Made by a program: the position numbers and the translations under genes | In this document: piece by piece, positions 38,620-47,145 of the stretch | How the letters are laid out: each line of letters starts with the position of its first letter | Position numbering within the stretch: position 1 is the first letter of the stretch | Source of the DNA: Bacillus sp. X1(2014) | Lineage (GTDB): Bacteria; Bacillota; Bacilli; Bacillales_B; DSM-18226 | DNA: 64,000 nt | Direction: 5' to 3' | Assembly: GCF_007678255.1 (NCBI RefSeq) | Contig: NZ_VEED01000008.1 | Span: forward strand, 1-64,000 | Notes under the pieces: generated by a model | What the model saw: the letters and a program-made list of their open reading frames with translations, nothing else | The model's database searches: none | Told to the model about the DNA's origin: nothing

Positions 38620-38766
38620 GTATATAGATTCGCCGATAGAATATGAAAATTCGCTGATAGACGACTGAAATACGCTGATTGGCGACTGAAATACGCTGAT
38701 AGACCAGCAAAATACGCTGATAGACGAGACGAAATAGCCGATAGACCAATATAAATTCGGTAACGG
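38620..38766 (+). repeat. Phased 7 x 21-bp tandem repeat
   Basis: Seven consecutive 21-bp units of the form NNNNNNAAATACGCTGATAGA (38620, 38641, 38662, 38683, 38704, 38725, 38746) fill the whole gap between the thiolase stop and the ribosome binding site of the next gene; the last unit is the most degenerate and runs into GGAGG. The period equals two turns of DNA or seven codons, and no spacers exist. Confidence 0.85.
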
Positions 38767-38776
38767 AGGCGTTCCA

Positions 38777-40351
38777 ATGACGACAACGATTGGTAAAATC
38801 TTTGATTTGACGGTGAAAAAATATCCAAACAAACAAGCCATTTACGATGTCAGAAAAAATGTCCGCTATACGTATAAGGAATGGAGCGAGCAGGTGAATC
38901 GACTCGCAAATGCCCTCCTAAAAGAAGGGGTGCAAAAAGGCGACCGTGTCTCTACCTTCATGTTTAATACCGAAGAATTAGGGACAGCATTTTTTGCCTG
39001 TGCAAAAATCGGTGCCATCTTCAATCCAATTAATTTCCGCTTACCGTCAGAAGAAGTTGCCTATATTCTTTCAGATGCAACTCCAAAGGTCGTTCTTTTT
39101 GAAAAGGCCTTAGAGCCTGTCATCTCAGCGATTGCGAGTCGTTTTGAGAAAACCTCCTTTTGGTTTATCGATGTAGAAACCCCTGCGTATGCGGCAAGTT
39201 ACCAGGAAAAGCTGGACGCCTCTTCATCCGAAGAAATTCATGCCGACGTGAAAGAAAACGATCTTTATGCCTTTATTTATACCAGCGGGACAACGGGAAG
39301 GCCAAAAGGAGTCATGCATACCCACCGTAATATGGTCGACCAAAGCGTATTCTGTATTGCATCATGCAAACTTAGAGCAGAAGATATAGGTCTCGTCACA
39401 GCACCTATGTTCCATTGTGCTGAACTCCATTGCGCCTTTCTGCCAAGGATTCATGCAGGAGCAAGTAATGTCATTTTGCATCAATTCAATCCAAAAGCGA
39501 TTCTCCCATTAATTGAAAGAGAAAAAATCACAAAATTCTTTGCAGCGCCAACTATGTGGAATATGCTCCTTCAAGAGGATCTTAGCAAGTATGACTTGTC
39601 TAGTTTAAAGCTTGGATTATACGGTGCGGCCCCTATGGCACCAGCTCTTGTTCATGCTCTCCATGACAATCTAGGAATCTCATTAGTTCAGGCTTATGGA
39701 ATGACTGAAATGGGCCCCGCTATCACCTTCTTATCAGAGACGGACCAATTGAGGAAAGCAGGTTCTGCTGGTCAAGCAGCCCTTAGCCATGACATTCGGG
39801 TGGTTCGTACGAGAGAAGATGGTCCATCAGATCCTGATGATATTGTCCCAGTCGGTGAGACCGGAGAGATTATTGTGCAAGGGCCATGTATGATGGTAGG
39901 TTATTTCAACCAAAAAGAAGCGACGGAAAAAGCATTGTACAAGGGTTGGTACCGTTCCGGAGATATCGGTTATCTTGATAACGAGGGGTACCTGTATGTC
40001 AATGACCGTGTCGATGACATGATCATTAGCGGCGGCGAAAATATTTATCCAAGGGAAGTAGAGGATGTCTTACATGCCCACAATGGTGTCCTGGATGTGG
40101 CAATAGTTGGCCAGCCGAATGACCGCTGGGGAGAGACGGTTACGGCGTTTGTTGTCAAAAAAGATCCAAAGCTCACGGAGCAGGAACTGGATGAATACTG
40201 CAAAAACTCAGATCAGCTCGCTAATTATAAACGTCCGCGACAGTATGTATTCTGTGAGGCTTTGCCGCGAAATGCCAGTGGTAAGATAATGAAATTCGTT
40301 TTAAGAAAAGAATTGGAGGAGCTTTTTACTCCAGGCACTACAAATTCGTAA
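38777..40351 (+). CDS. AMP-forming acyl-CoA synthetase (second)
   Basis: Adenylate-forming ligase, 524 aa, FadD-like. P-loop IYTSGTTGRPKGVMHTH (about residues 170-186), WYRSGDIGYLDNEGYLY (about 390) and the catalytic-lysine segment PRNASGKIMKFVLRK (about 498). It is similar in layout but clearly distinct in sequence from the ligase at 34592, which hints at two acids or two tailoring steps. Followed by the racemase-like gene after 14 bp, same strand. Confidence 0.9.
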   Translation: MTTTIGKIFDLTVKKYPNKQAIYDVRKNVRYTYKEWSEQVNRLANALLKEGVQKGDRVSTFMFNTEELGTAFFACAKIGAIFNPINFRLPSEEVAYILSDATPKVVLFEKALEPVISAIASRFEKTSFWFIDVETPAYAASYQEKLDASSSEEIHADVKENDLYAFIYTSGTTGRPKGVMHTHRNMVDQSVFCIASCKLRAEDIGLVTAPMFHCAELHCAFLPRIHAGASNVILHQFNPKAILPLIEREKITKFFAAPTMWNMLLQEDLSKYDLSSLKLGLYGAAPMAPALVHALHDNLGISLVQAYGMTEMGPAITFLSETDQLRKAGSAGQAALSHDIRVVRTREDGPSDPDDIVPVGETGEIIVQGPCMMVGYFNQKEATEKALYKGWYRSGDIGYLDNEGYLYVNDRVDDMIISGGENIYPREVEDVLHAHNGVLDVAIVGQPNDRWGETVTAFVVKKDPKLTEQELDEYCKNSDQLANYKRPRQYVFCEALPRNASGKIMKFVLRKELEELFTPGTTNS

Positions 40352-40365
40352 AAGAGGGTCTTAAC

Positions 40366-41460
40366 ATGTTAAAAGGTATTAAAGTTATTGATTTTACGAA
40401 CTACTTGCCAGGTCCTTTCGCCACATTACGTCTTGCTGAACTGGGGGCGGAAATCATTAAAGTGGAGCCGCCTGAAGGGGACCCTGCCCGGCATATGGGA
40501 CTTTCCAAACAAGGGAATGGTTTGGTTTTTCTTGCTAACAACCGTCAGAAAAAAAGCATTACCCTTAATTTAAAGGAGAAGGATGGATACGACACCGCCC
40601 TTAAATTAATTGCTCATGCTGATGTCGTCCTCGAAAGCTTTAGACCAGGGGTAATGGAAAAGCTTGGTTTAGGATATGAGGCGGTTCAAAAGGTAAATCA
40701 AGAAATTGTCTATTGCTCGATATCTGGCTATGGACAGAAAGGGCTGTTAAGTAAGCTTGGTAACCATGACCTCAATTATATGGCGTTAAGTGGAGTATTG
40801 GCCCAGTTCAAAGACAATGCGGGCAAACCTGTCCATCCTTCGATTACTTTGGGAGATTATATAGGCGGATTTGCGGCAAATGAACGGATCTTAGCTGGAC
40901 TTGTATCGAGAACCTTAACAGGAAACGGAAGTTATCATTCTGTTTCCATTACCGACCAGCTAGTATCTATATTAGGGAACCATGTCCTGGTTGAACAAGA
41001 AACCGGAGCAGGAAATGGCATTGATGTACTTAGCGGAAGCATTGTTTCTTATGCTTTATATGAAACAAGCGACGGGAGGTTTATGAGCTTTGGCGCGCTC
41101 GAACCAAAGTTTTGGGCAAATTTTTGCCAGGCTCATGGTCGTGAAGAATGGATTCAAGCCCATTATTCCACAACAACTGACGCTAACCCTGTTTATCTGG
41201 AACTCATGGCTCTTTTTAAATGTAAAACCTTCTATGAGTGGATTGAATTTGCCCATAAGGTTGATTGTTGTATGGCTCCTGTACTTGAAATTGGGGAATT
41301 GGTCACTAATCCCTACTTTCGAGACAAAGAGCTCGTCTTTGCTTCAACCTGGGGAGACTATCAGGTAAAAATGCACAGTGACCTAGAGCAGGAATCAATT
41401 GCCCCGCCGCCCCAAAAAAACGAGCATAATGCAGAAATTTTGAATAATATTTTGATATAA
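40366..41460 (+). CDS. CaiB/BaiF-family protein, alpha-methylacyl-CoA racemase-like
   Basis: Formyl-CoA transferase/racemase superfamily, 364 aa. N-terminal VIDFTNYLPGPFATLRLAELGAE is family-typical. GNHDLNYMALSG (His134) and LGDYIGGFAANE (Asp164) align by eye with the His/Asp catalytic pair of alpha-methylacyl-CoA racemases, and the length is nearer the racemases (~360) than CaiB (~405). A CoA-transferase role remains possible. A racemase would fit a pathway for methyl-branched acyl-CoAs, together with the ligases and the HSD17B10-like SDR. Confidence 0.75.
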   Translation: MLKGIKVIDFTNYLPGPFATLRLAELGAEIIKVEPPEGDPARHMGLSKQGNGLVFLANNRQKKSITLNLKEKDGYDTALKLIAHADVVLESFRPGVMEKLGLGYEAVQKVNQEIVYCSISGYGQKGLLSKLGNHDLNYMALSGVLAQFKDNAGKPVHPSITLGDYIGGFAANERILAGLVSRTLTGNGSYHSVSITDQLVSILGNHVLVEQETGAGNGIDVLSGSIVSYALYETSDGRFMSFGALEPKFWANFCQAHGREEWIQAHYSTTTDANPVYLELMALFKCKTFYEWIEFAHKVDCCMAPVLEIGELVTNPYFRDKELVFASTWGDYQVKMHSDLEQESIAPPPQKNEHNAEILNNILI

Positions 41461-41464
41461 AAAG

Positions 41465-41498
41465 ATAGACTGCCAAGTATACATTGGCAGTCTATTCT
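41465..41498 (+). terminator. Terminator of the acyl-CoA cluster
   Basis: Perfect 12-bp stem ATAGACTGCCAA / TTGGCAGTCTAT followed by TCTTGG, directly after the racemase-like gene. Confidence 0.7.
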
Positions 41499-41583
41499 TG
41501 GTTACAGTTGGAATAGTCACTGCAATTTGGAAATAGTAATGTATAATAATGGTATAAAAATATAAAAAAGGGGGAGGGTTTTC

Positions 41584-41784
41584 ATGGTGGCAAGTACGAA
41601 TTTATTTGGTCTCTTCGCTATAATTCCCATCTTGTTGTATTTAGTCATTCTCGGGTTTAGTATTTATTTCATTGTACGAACAATAAGGTTCATGAATGAA
41701 AAAACCAAATTAGACCAACAGAGAAATGAGAAATTGGATTTATTGATCCATGCTATAAAAGATAATAATAGGACTGATAAATAA
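41584..41784 (+). CDS. Small membrane protein (DUF4083-like)
   Basis: A 66-residue protein with one N-terminal membrane helix (LFAIIPILLYLVILGFSIYF, about residues 9-28) followed by a charged cytoplasmic helix (LDQQRNEKLDLLIHAIKDN). The start has GGGGGAGGG. Its arrangement resembles short Bacillus DUF4083 proteins, by memory. It is monocistronic between two terminators. Function unknown. Confidence 0.65.
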   Translation: MVASTNLFGLFAIIPILLYLVILGFSIYFIVRTIRFMNEKTKLDQQRNEKLDLLIHAIKDNNRTDK

Positions 41785-41787
41785 AAA

Positions 41788-41815
41788 GGAAACGCTTAGA
41801 TGTCCTAAGCGTTTC
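41788..41815. terminator. Bidirectional hairpin
   Basis: Perfect 12-bp stem GGAAACGCTTAG / CTAAGCGTTTCC between the small membrane gene and the convergent HAD gene; on the minus strand TTTTTAT follows. Confidence 0.75.
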
Positions 41816-41820
41816 CGCGT

Positions 41821-42465
41821 TTAAATAATTTTCCTAAAACTAAAATCACCAAAAGATTCGGAGCGAATCGTTTTTTCATGGAAGGTTAAAAATGATGTAA
41901 CCTGGTTCGGTATTACGATACATTTCATTCCAGCTTTGATTGCAGCCATGGCTCCATTAAGGGAATCTTCAATTGCCAGGGCCTCATGCGGCTCCACTTG
42001 CATATCCTCTAAAGCCTTTATATATAGTGCAGGATCGGGTTTAACTTTAACTACGTCTTCTCTAGTTTTAACAACAGAGAAATATTCCCAAAGATTAAAC
42101 TGTCTTAGGAATCCTTCTACCCATTCTCTCGAGGAACTAGAGGCGAGTCCAATTCGGTAACCAAGCTCCTTTGCCTCCTCTAATTTTTCGATAACACCTT
42201 CACGCACCTCTAAAATTCCCCTTTTTTCTAAAAAACGTTCCCTCGCTAATTGATTTACTTCCTTCTCATCAATCTTCATCCCTGTCTGAATTTCAATGTA
42301 TTGAAAAAAAGCTTCATCAGTCGTCCCGATACTTTTCGCAAACTCCTCTAACGGCAAATCAATATTGAATTTCTCTTTTAACAATTCCTCAAATACCTGA
42401 AACCAAATCGTCTCCGTATCAATTATTGTTCCATCAAAATCAAAAATCACAGCTTTAATGGGCAT
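41821..42465 (-). CDS. HAD-superfamily hydrolase (YhcW-like)
   Basis: Subfamily IA haloacid-dehalogenase-like phosphatase, 214 aa. Motif I FDFDGTIIDTE (residues 8-18; Asp9/Asp11), motif II SSSSRE (about 114), motif III Lys in KVKPDPALY and motif IV AIEDSLNGAMAA (about 172). The start at 42465 is preferred because GGAGGA lies just upstream; the ORF also contains an upstream ATG at 42477 that overlaps this site. Probably a beta-phosphoglucomutase/phosphoglycolate-phosphatase relative with unknown sugar-phosphate substrate. Divergent from recQ. Confidence 0.85.
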   Translation of the reverse strand: MPIKAVIFDFDGTIIDTETIWFQVFEELLKEKFNIDLPLEEFAKSIGTTDEAFFQYIEIQTGMKIDEKEVNQLARERFLEKRGILEVREGVIEKLEEAKELGYRIGLASSSSREWVEGFLRQFNLWEYFSVVKTREDVVKVKPDPALYIKALEDMQVEPHEALAIEDSLNGAMAAIKAGMKCIVIPNQVTSFLTFHEKTIRSESFGDFSFRKII

Positions 42466-42641
42466 GGTCTCCTCCATTCTAGTGGTTCACTAAGTTATTT
42501 AGTAGTTTGATTATAAATATATTTCCTATTTTTGTCGCAAATTTAGCAAAGATTTACTTATTTTTATAGCATAAATGCTTTTTAAAAATCGAATGACTAG
42601 CAGTATAATAGAGTAAGATGAAAAAATGAAAGGAGAAAAAA

Positions 42642-44777
42642 ATGTTGTATGAAAAAGCATTGCCATTACTAGAGTCACACTTCGGTTATAGCTCCTTTAG
42701 GACAGGCCAAGAGCAAGCTATTCGTTCCGTTTTATCTGGCAATAATACAATCACTGTCATGCCAACGGGTGGTGGGAAATCCATCTGTTATCAGATTCCT
42801 GCACTTGTCTTACCGGGTACCACGATTGTTATCTCCCCACTAATTTCATTAATGAAGGATCAGGTAGACGCCCTCATTCAGGTTGGTATTCCCGCTACAT
42901 TTATCAATAGTTCGTTAAGTTACGGAGAAGCTAATAAGCGCATGCAAGAAGCCGTTTCAGGAAAATACAAGCTTTTATATCTTGCACCTGAACGTTTGGA
43001 ATCACAAGATTTCCTTGAAGATTTATACAGCATGAACATACCATTAGTTGCCGTGGACGAGGCACACTGTATCTCGCAATGGGGTCATGATTTTCGACCA
43101 AGCTACCGCCATATTCAAGAGTTAATTAATAGCCTTCCTCAAAGACCCATGGTATTAGCTCTTACTGCTACAGCAACACCAAAGGTTCGGGAGGATATTT
43201 GCGATTTATTAGGAATTGATGAAGAAAATACAATTATTACTGGATTTGAGCGGGAAAATTTATCCTTTACGGTTATTAAGGGTCAGGATCGCGACAAATT
43301 TATTAAAGACTATCTAAAAGGGAATGTTAAAGAAGCAGGCATTATCTATGCAGCCACCCGCAAGAATGTTGACCAAGTCTATGAAAGACTTATAAAAGCT
43401 AATATAAAGGCGGCACGTTATCATGCCGGGATGGGTGATGTGGAGCGGAACCGGGAGCAGGAACGATTTTTAGCAGATGATGCAACGGTGATGGTTGCGA
43501 CCTCAGCGTTTGGGATGGGGATAGATAAATCCAATATCCGCTATGTGATTCACTTCCAGCAGCCTAAAAATATGGAGAGTTATTATCAGGAAGCAGGCCG
43601 TGCCGGCAGGGATGGTCTGAAGAGTGAGTGTATTCTGCTCCATTCCTCACAGGATGTCCAAATACAACGTTTTTTGATTGATCAGTCAAGTGATCGGAGC
43701 CGAATGACCCAAGAGTTAGAAAAGCTTCAGCAAATGGTCGATTATTGCCATACAGAAAACTGCCTTCAGGAATATATTTTAAAATATTTTGGCGAGACGG
43801 AAACAGAGCCTTGCGGTAGATGCGGGAACTGCTTGGATACTAGAACAAGCAACGATGTAACCAAGGAAGCACAAATGGTGATGTCCTGCGTCATCCGGAT
43901 GGGGCAGCGCTTCGGAAAAACAATCACGGCCCAAGTGTTAACAGGATCGAAAAATAAAAAAGTAACCGAAATGGGTTTTGATAGACTGCCGACCTATGGA
44001 ATCATGAAGGACAGAAGTTCAAAGGATGTTAGTGACTTTATAGAATTTTTGATATCACAGGAATTAATAGCAATCGAACAAGGGCAATTTCCTACCTTGT
44101 TCGTATCGCCAAAAGGAAAAGGTATCCTTCTAGGTAAGCAGCAGGTCCATCGCCGTGAAACTGTCCAGGTGAAACAAGTTTCCAAAGATGACCCATTATT
44201 TGAAGTATTAAGAGAGGTTCGAAAGCAAATTGCTGACACTGAAAAAGTCCCGCCATTTGTGATTTTTTCGGATGCTTCCCTAAAGGATATGTGTGCCAAG
44301 CTGCCTAAGACAACGGAAGAATTTTTACAGGTGAGCGGCGTGGGTGAACTGAAGTTAAAAAAATATGGTCTAGAATTTATTCAAGCGATCCGGACCTTCT
44401 GTGAAACCAATTCAGACTATCAGAGTGAATTGGCACCTGTTGAGAAAGCCCCAAAGAAGCCTGCCAAGAAAACAGGGGTAACTGATTCGCATTTGGAGAC
44501 ATTAAAATTGCATCAGGAAAATTTATCAATTGAGGAAATTGCTGAGCAGCGGGATTTGGCGATAAGCACGGTAGAAAATCATTTGCTTCAAAGTGCACAA
44601 CATGGTTTAGAGGTTGATTTTACGAAGTGTATTCCGAATCAATATATGCCGCTTTTGGAAAAAGCCTTGGCGGAAGCCGGCCGAGAGAGGTTAAAACCGA
44701 TCAAAGACCTGCTTCCGGAGGAAGTAAGCTATTTTATGATTAAAGCCTATGTTTATTTTATTAGCAAAAAGAAATAA
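42642..44777 (+). CDS. recQ: ATP-dependent DNA helicase RecQ
   Basis: RecQ helicase, 711 aa, unwinding 3'-5' in recombination repair. Walker A PTGGGKSICYQIP (about residues 46-58), DEAH box VAVDEAHCISQWGHDFR (about 142), motif VI QEAGRAGRDG (about 318), the zinc-binding CHTENC...PCGRCGNC segment (about 370-405), an HRDC domain (about 515-590) and a C-terminal helix-turn-helix extension typical of the long Bacillus RecQ. Start supported by AAAGGAG. Confidence 0.95.
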   Translation: MLYEKALPLLESHFGYSSFRTGQEQAIRSVLSGNNTITVMPTGGGKSICYQIPALVLPGTTIVISPLISLMKDQVDALIQVGIPATFINSSLSYGEANKRMQEAVSGKYKLLYLAPERLESQDFLEDLYSMNIPLVAVDEAHCISQWGHDFRPSYRHIQELINSLPQRPMVLALTATATPKVREDICDLLGIDEENTIITGFERENLSFTVIKGQDRDKFIKDYLKGNVKEAGIIYAATRKNVDQVYERLIKANIKAARYHAGMGDVERNREQERFLADDATVMVATSAFGMGIDKSNIRYVIHFQQPKNMESYYQEAGRAGRDGLKSECILLHSSQDVQIQRFLIDQSSDRSRMTQELEKLQQMVDYCHTENCLQEYILKYFGETETEPCGRCGNCLDTRTSNDVTKEAQMVMSCVIRMGQRFGKTITAQVLTGSKNKKVTEMGFDRLPTYGIMKDRSSKDVSDFIEFLISQELIAIEQGQFPTLFVSPKGKGILLGKQQVHRRETVQVKQVSKDDPLFEVLREVRKQIADTEKVPPFVIFSDASLKDMCAKLPKTTEEFLQVSGVGELKLKKYGLEFIQAIRTFCETNSDYQSELAPVEKAPKKPAKKTGVTDSHLETLKLHQENLSIEEIAEQRDLAISTVENHLLQSAQHGLEVDFTKCIPNQYMPLLEKALAEAGRERLKPIKDLLPEEVSYFMIKAYVYFISKKK

Positions 44778-44780
44778 GAA

Positions 44781-44818
44781 AAGGCACACATCAATGAATT
44801 TCACCTGATGTGTGCCTT
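44781..44818 (+). terminator. recQ terminator
   Basis: AAGGCACACATCA / TGATGTGTGCCTT stem, 12-nt loop, then AATTATT. Confidence 0.75.
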
Positions 44819-44940
44819 AATTATTAAGAAAAAAGATTACAATTGTTTTTATTTTTAGAATATTCTTAATAGTTGTCGATTACACTCTGATCTTGTTAAT
44901 ATTTCCCCGGGAATTTGTCGATATCCCACTTAATATAAAA

Positions 44941-44978
44941 AAGAACAGGGCTTATTGAAGCTTAGCTGCCCTGTTCTT
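44941..44978 (-). terminator. Terminator of the FocA/NirC gene
   Basis: AAGAACAGGGC / GCCCTGTTCTT stem followed by TTTTTTATA on the minus strand; the stop codon of the transporter gene falls inside the hairpin. Confidence 0.8.
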
Positions 44979-45762
44979 TGTCGTATTCATCTAAAAATGG
45001 CTTGTTTGCATAATAGTACATCATGGCCATAAAAACAGCGCCGCCAATCATATTCCCAAGCGTGACAGGCACTAAATTGTGGATGACACCGCCCCAAGAA
45101 ATGGTTCCAGGATGATTTAAAACTAAGGCAATCGCAAACGTACACATATTAGCAATGCTGTGTTCATAGCCGGAAATAAAGAAACAAAAGACAAACAGCA
45201 TCATGGTAAACATCTTCGGTCCATCCCCTTTCAAGCCCATTGGAAGAAAGAAGGCCATACAGACAAGCCAATTACAGAGAATCGCCCGGAAGAATAGCTC
45301 CGTCGTTGGGACCTGCATTTTTATCTCGACAACATGGAGTAAAAAGCCGTTAACCTCTGAACTTTCATAAAGTCCTGTCGTAAAAATAATAAAAGCAAAA
45401 ACTGCAGCTCCGAGAATATTTCCTCCGTAACTGCAAACCCATAGTTTAAAGACATCTGTCCAGTTCATCTTCTTGCGAAGTGCGGCATAGGTGTAATAAA
45501 AGGTATTTCCTGTAAACAAATCCCCACCGCCATAGGCAATTAAAATAATCGCTGCTCCGAAGGTAAGTGCCGCCATCGGATAGGCGAGTGGGTTATCCAC
45601 AATATAGAAGAAGTTCCCTGTTTTAAAGGCTACGATGACACCAAAACCAATAAACATACTTGCAAGCATCGCACGTAAAATATAACGAAGTATGCTTTGC
45701 CGAAAGATTTTCATCTTTTTTAGGGCGAGTTTCTCAGCTTCACCTAAAGGCTGCATTTCCAT
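44962..45762 (-). CDS. Formate/nitrite transporter family channel
   Basis: FNT-family pentameric channel, 266 aa with six hydrophobic segments. GGGDLFTGNTFYYTY (about residues 73-87) is the conserved loop after helix 2, and GYEHSIANMCTFAIA (about 192-206) carries the pore His of family members. Residues near the N-terminus (ALKKMKIFRQSILRYILRAM) are cytoplasmic. Start backed by GGTGGGAA. Formate, nitrite or hydrosulfide could be carried; no neighbouring enzyme decides this. Confidence 0.9.
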   Translation of the reverse strand: MEMQPLGEAEKLALKKMKIFRQSILRYILRAMLASMFIGFGVIVAFKTGNFFYIVDNPLAYPMAALTFGAAIILIAYGGGDLFTGNTFYYTYAALRKKMNWTDVFKLWVCSYGGNILGAAVFAFIIFTTGLYESSEVNGFLLHVVEIKMQVPTTELFFRAILCNWLVCMAFFLPMGLKGDGPKMFTMMLFVFCFFISGYEHSIANMCTFAIALVLNHPGTISWGGVIHNLVPVTLGNMIGGAVFMAMMYYYANKPFLDEYDKEQGS

Positions 45763-45976
45763 ATTGATATTCCCACCAATCCGATTAAATAATATCCGTT
45801 TATTTTTTATCGAAAAGGGGGTTGTTATGTATTAATAGGGAAATTTTTCATCAAACAAGCTTAGAATAATTATATTTTTTCATACATAAACTTTTGTAAT
45901 AGTTGAAAATAGCAAAAACATCCGGAAATCAGCTATAATAGAGAGGTTTTTTGAAGACTGATTTTAAGGAGATATT

Positions 45977-47098
45977 ATGTCTACATTGAAAAAAATTACC
46001 CCTTTATATGATCCATGGGAAGCATATTTAGATATCGAGCAATATGGTAAGCCTCAGCTCACCAATATCGAATTTACCACTACAACGCTTTGTAATATGC
46101 GCTGTGAGCATTGTGCGGTAGGCTATACACTTCAGACAAGGGACCCGCAGGCGCTTCCACTTGAACTATTAATTCAAAGGTTAGAGGAAATCCCAACTTT
46201 ACGATCACTTAGTATTACCGGAGGAGAACCGATGCTGTCCTTATCCTCTGTTAAAAATTATGTTGTACCGATTTTAAAATATGCTCATGAGCGCGGAATT
46301 CGGACCCAGATTAATTCCAATTTGACCCTGGAACTGGACCGTTATGAACTAATCGTTCCTTATTTAGATGTTTTACATATTTCACATAACTGGGGGACGG
46401 TCGATGATTTTGTTGAGGGCGGTTTTGCCCGAATGGAACGGAAGCCAGATTATGAACAACGGGAAAAATATTTTAAAAGAATGATAGAAAATAGCAGAGA
46501 ATTAGTTAAAGCAGGGGTGATGGTTTCTGCTGAAACGATGCTAAACAAGCGCACTCAACCGCATTTGGAGAAAATTCATCGTCAGATTGTCGATGAAATG
46601 CTTTGTCAGCGTCATGAAATTCATCCTATGTACTCAAGTGACTTTGCTAGTAATCTTGAAACTTTATCATTAAGTGAAATTCGGGAAGCGATTCATCACT
46701 TACTGGATGTCAGGGATGAAAAGGTGTGGATGTTGTTTGGGACGCTTCCATTTTATGCTTGCAGCGATATTCATGAGGATCAAGCTCTTTTACAACGTTT
46801 GTATAAAAGTAAAAATGTTACCGTCAGAAATGATCCAGATGGCCGTTCGCGTTTGAATGTGAATATTTTTAACGGAGATATTATTGTGACTGATTTTGGG
46901 GATACACCACCATTAGGGAATATTCAATCTACCAATCTATTAAATGCATATGAAACATGGCAGGCATCATCTATAGCCAAGGATTTAGGTTGCCATTGCC
47001 CAGCGGTCAAATGTCTTGGTCCCAATATTTTAGTGAAGAATAGTTATTATCAAGAGGTAGATTTTATCAGTCAAGAAAATAAAATTATAAGAAACTAA
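45977..47098 (+). CDS. yfkAB: YfkAB radical SAM protein
   Basis: Radical SAM enzyme, 373 aa. The cluster motif CNMRCEHC (about residues 38-45) has the canonical CxxxCxxC spacing, followed by SITGGEPML (about 77-85). The C-terminal part (YfkB-like) contains further cysteines (LGCHCPAVKCLGPN, about 341-354), suggesting a second cluster or SPASM-like site. In B. subtilis this is annotated as YfkA plus YfkB; here it is one uninterrupted frame. Function is unknown. Confidence 0.88.
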   Translation: MSTLKKITPLYDPWEAYLDIEQYGKPQLTNIEFTTTTLCNMRCEHCAVGYTLQTRDPQALPLELLIQRLEEIPTLRSLSITGGEPMLSLSSVKNYVVPILKYAHERGIRTQINSNLTLELDRYELIVPYLDVLHISHNWGTVDDFVEGGFARMERKPDYEQREKYFKRMIENSRELVKAGVMVSAETMLNKRTQPHLEKIHRQIVDEMLCQRHEIHPMYSSDFASNLETLSLSEIREAIHHLLDVRDEKVWMLFGTLPFYACSDIHEDQALLQRLYKSKNVTVRNDPDGRSRLNVNIFNGDIIVTDFGDTPPLGNIQSTNLLNAYETWQASSIAKDLGCHCPAVKCLGPNILVKNSYYQEVDFISQENKIIRN

Positions 47099-47102
47099 AA
47101 TG

Positions 47103-47128
47103 AAATGGCCCTGGACAAGGGCCTTTTG
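47103..47128. terminator. Bidirectional terminator
   Basis: GGCCCT / AGGGCC stem with TTTTGT tail, in the short gap between yfkAB and the convergent MFS gene. Confidence 0.7.
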
Positions 47129-47145
47129 TACATTTAGTCATAGTA

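Noticed and set aside
38620..38766. CRISPR array
   Set aside because: Direct 21-bp tandem repeats without spacers and no cas genes nearby.
38598..38841. Minus-strand ORFs with heptapeptide repeats (SAYFSRL-like)
   Set aside because: They arise from the 21-bp repeat array and overlap the ligase start; no ribosome binding site and no conserved protein family.
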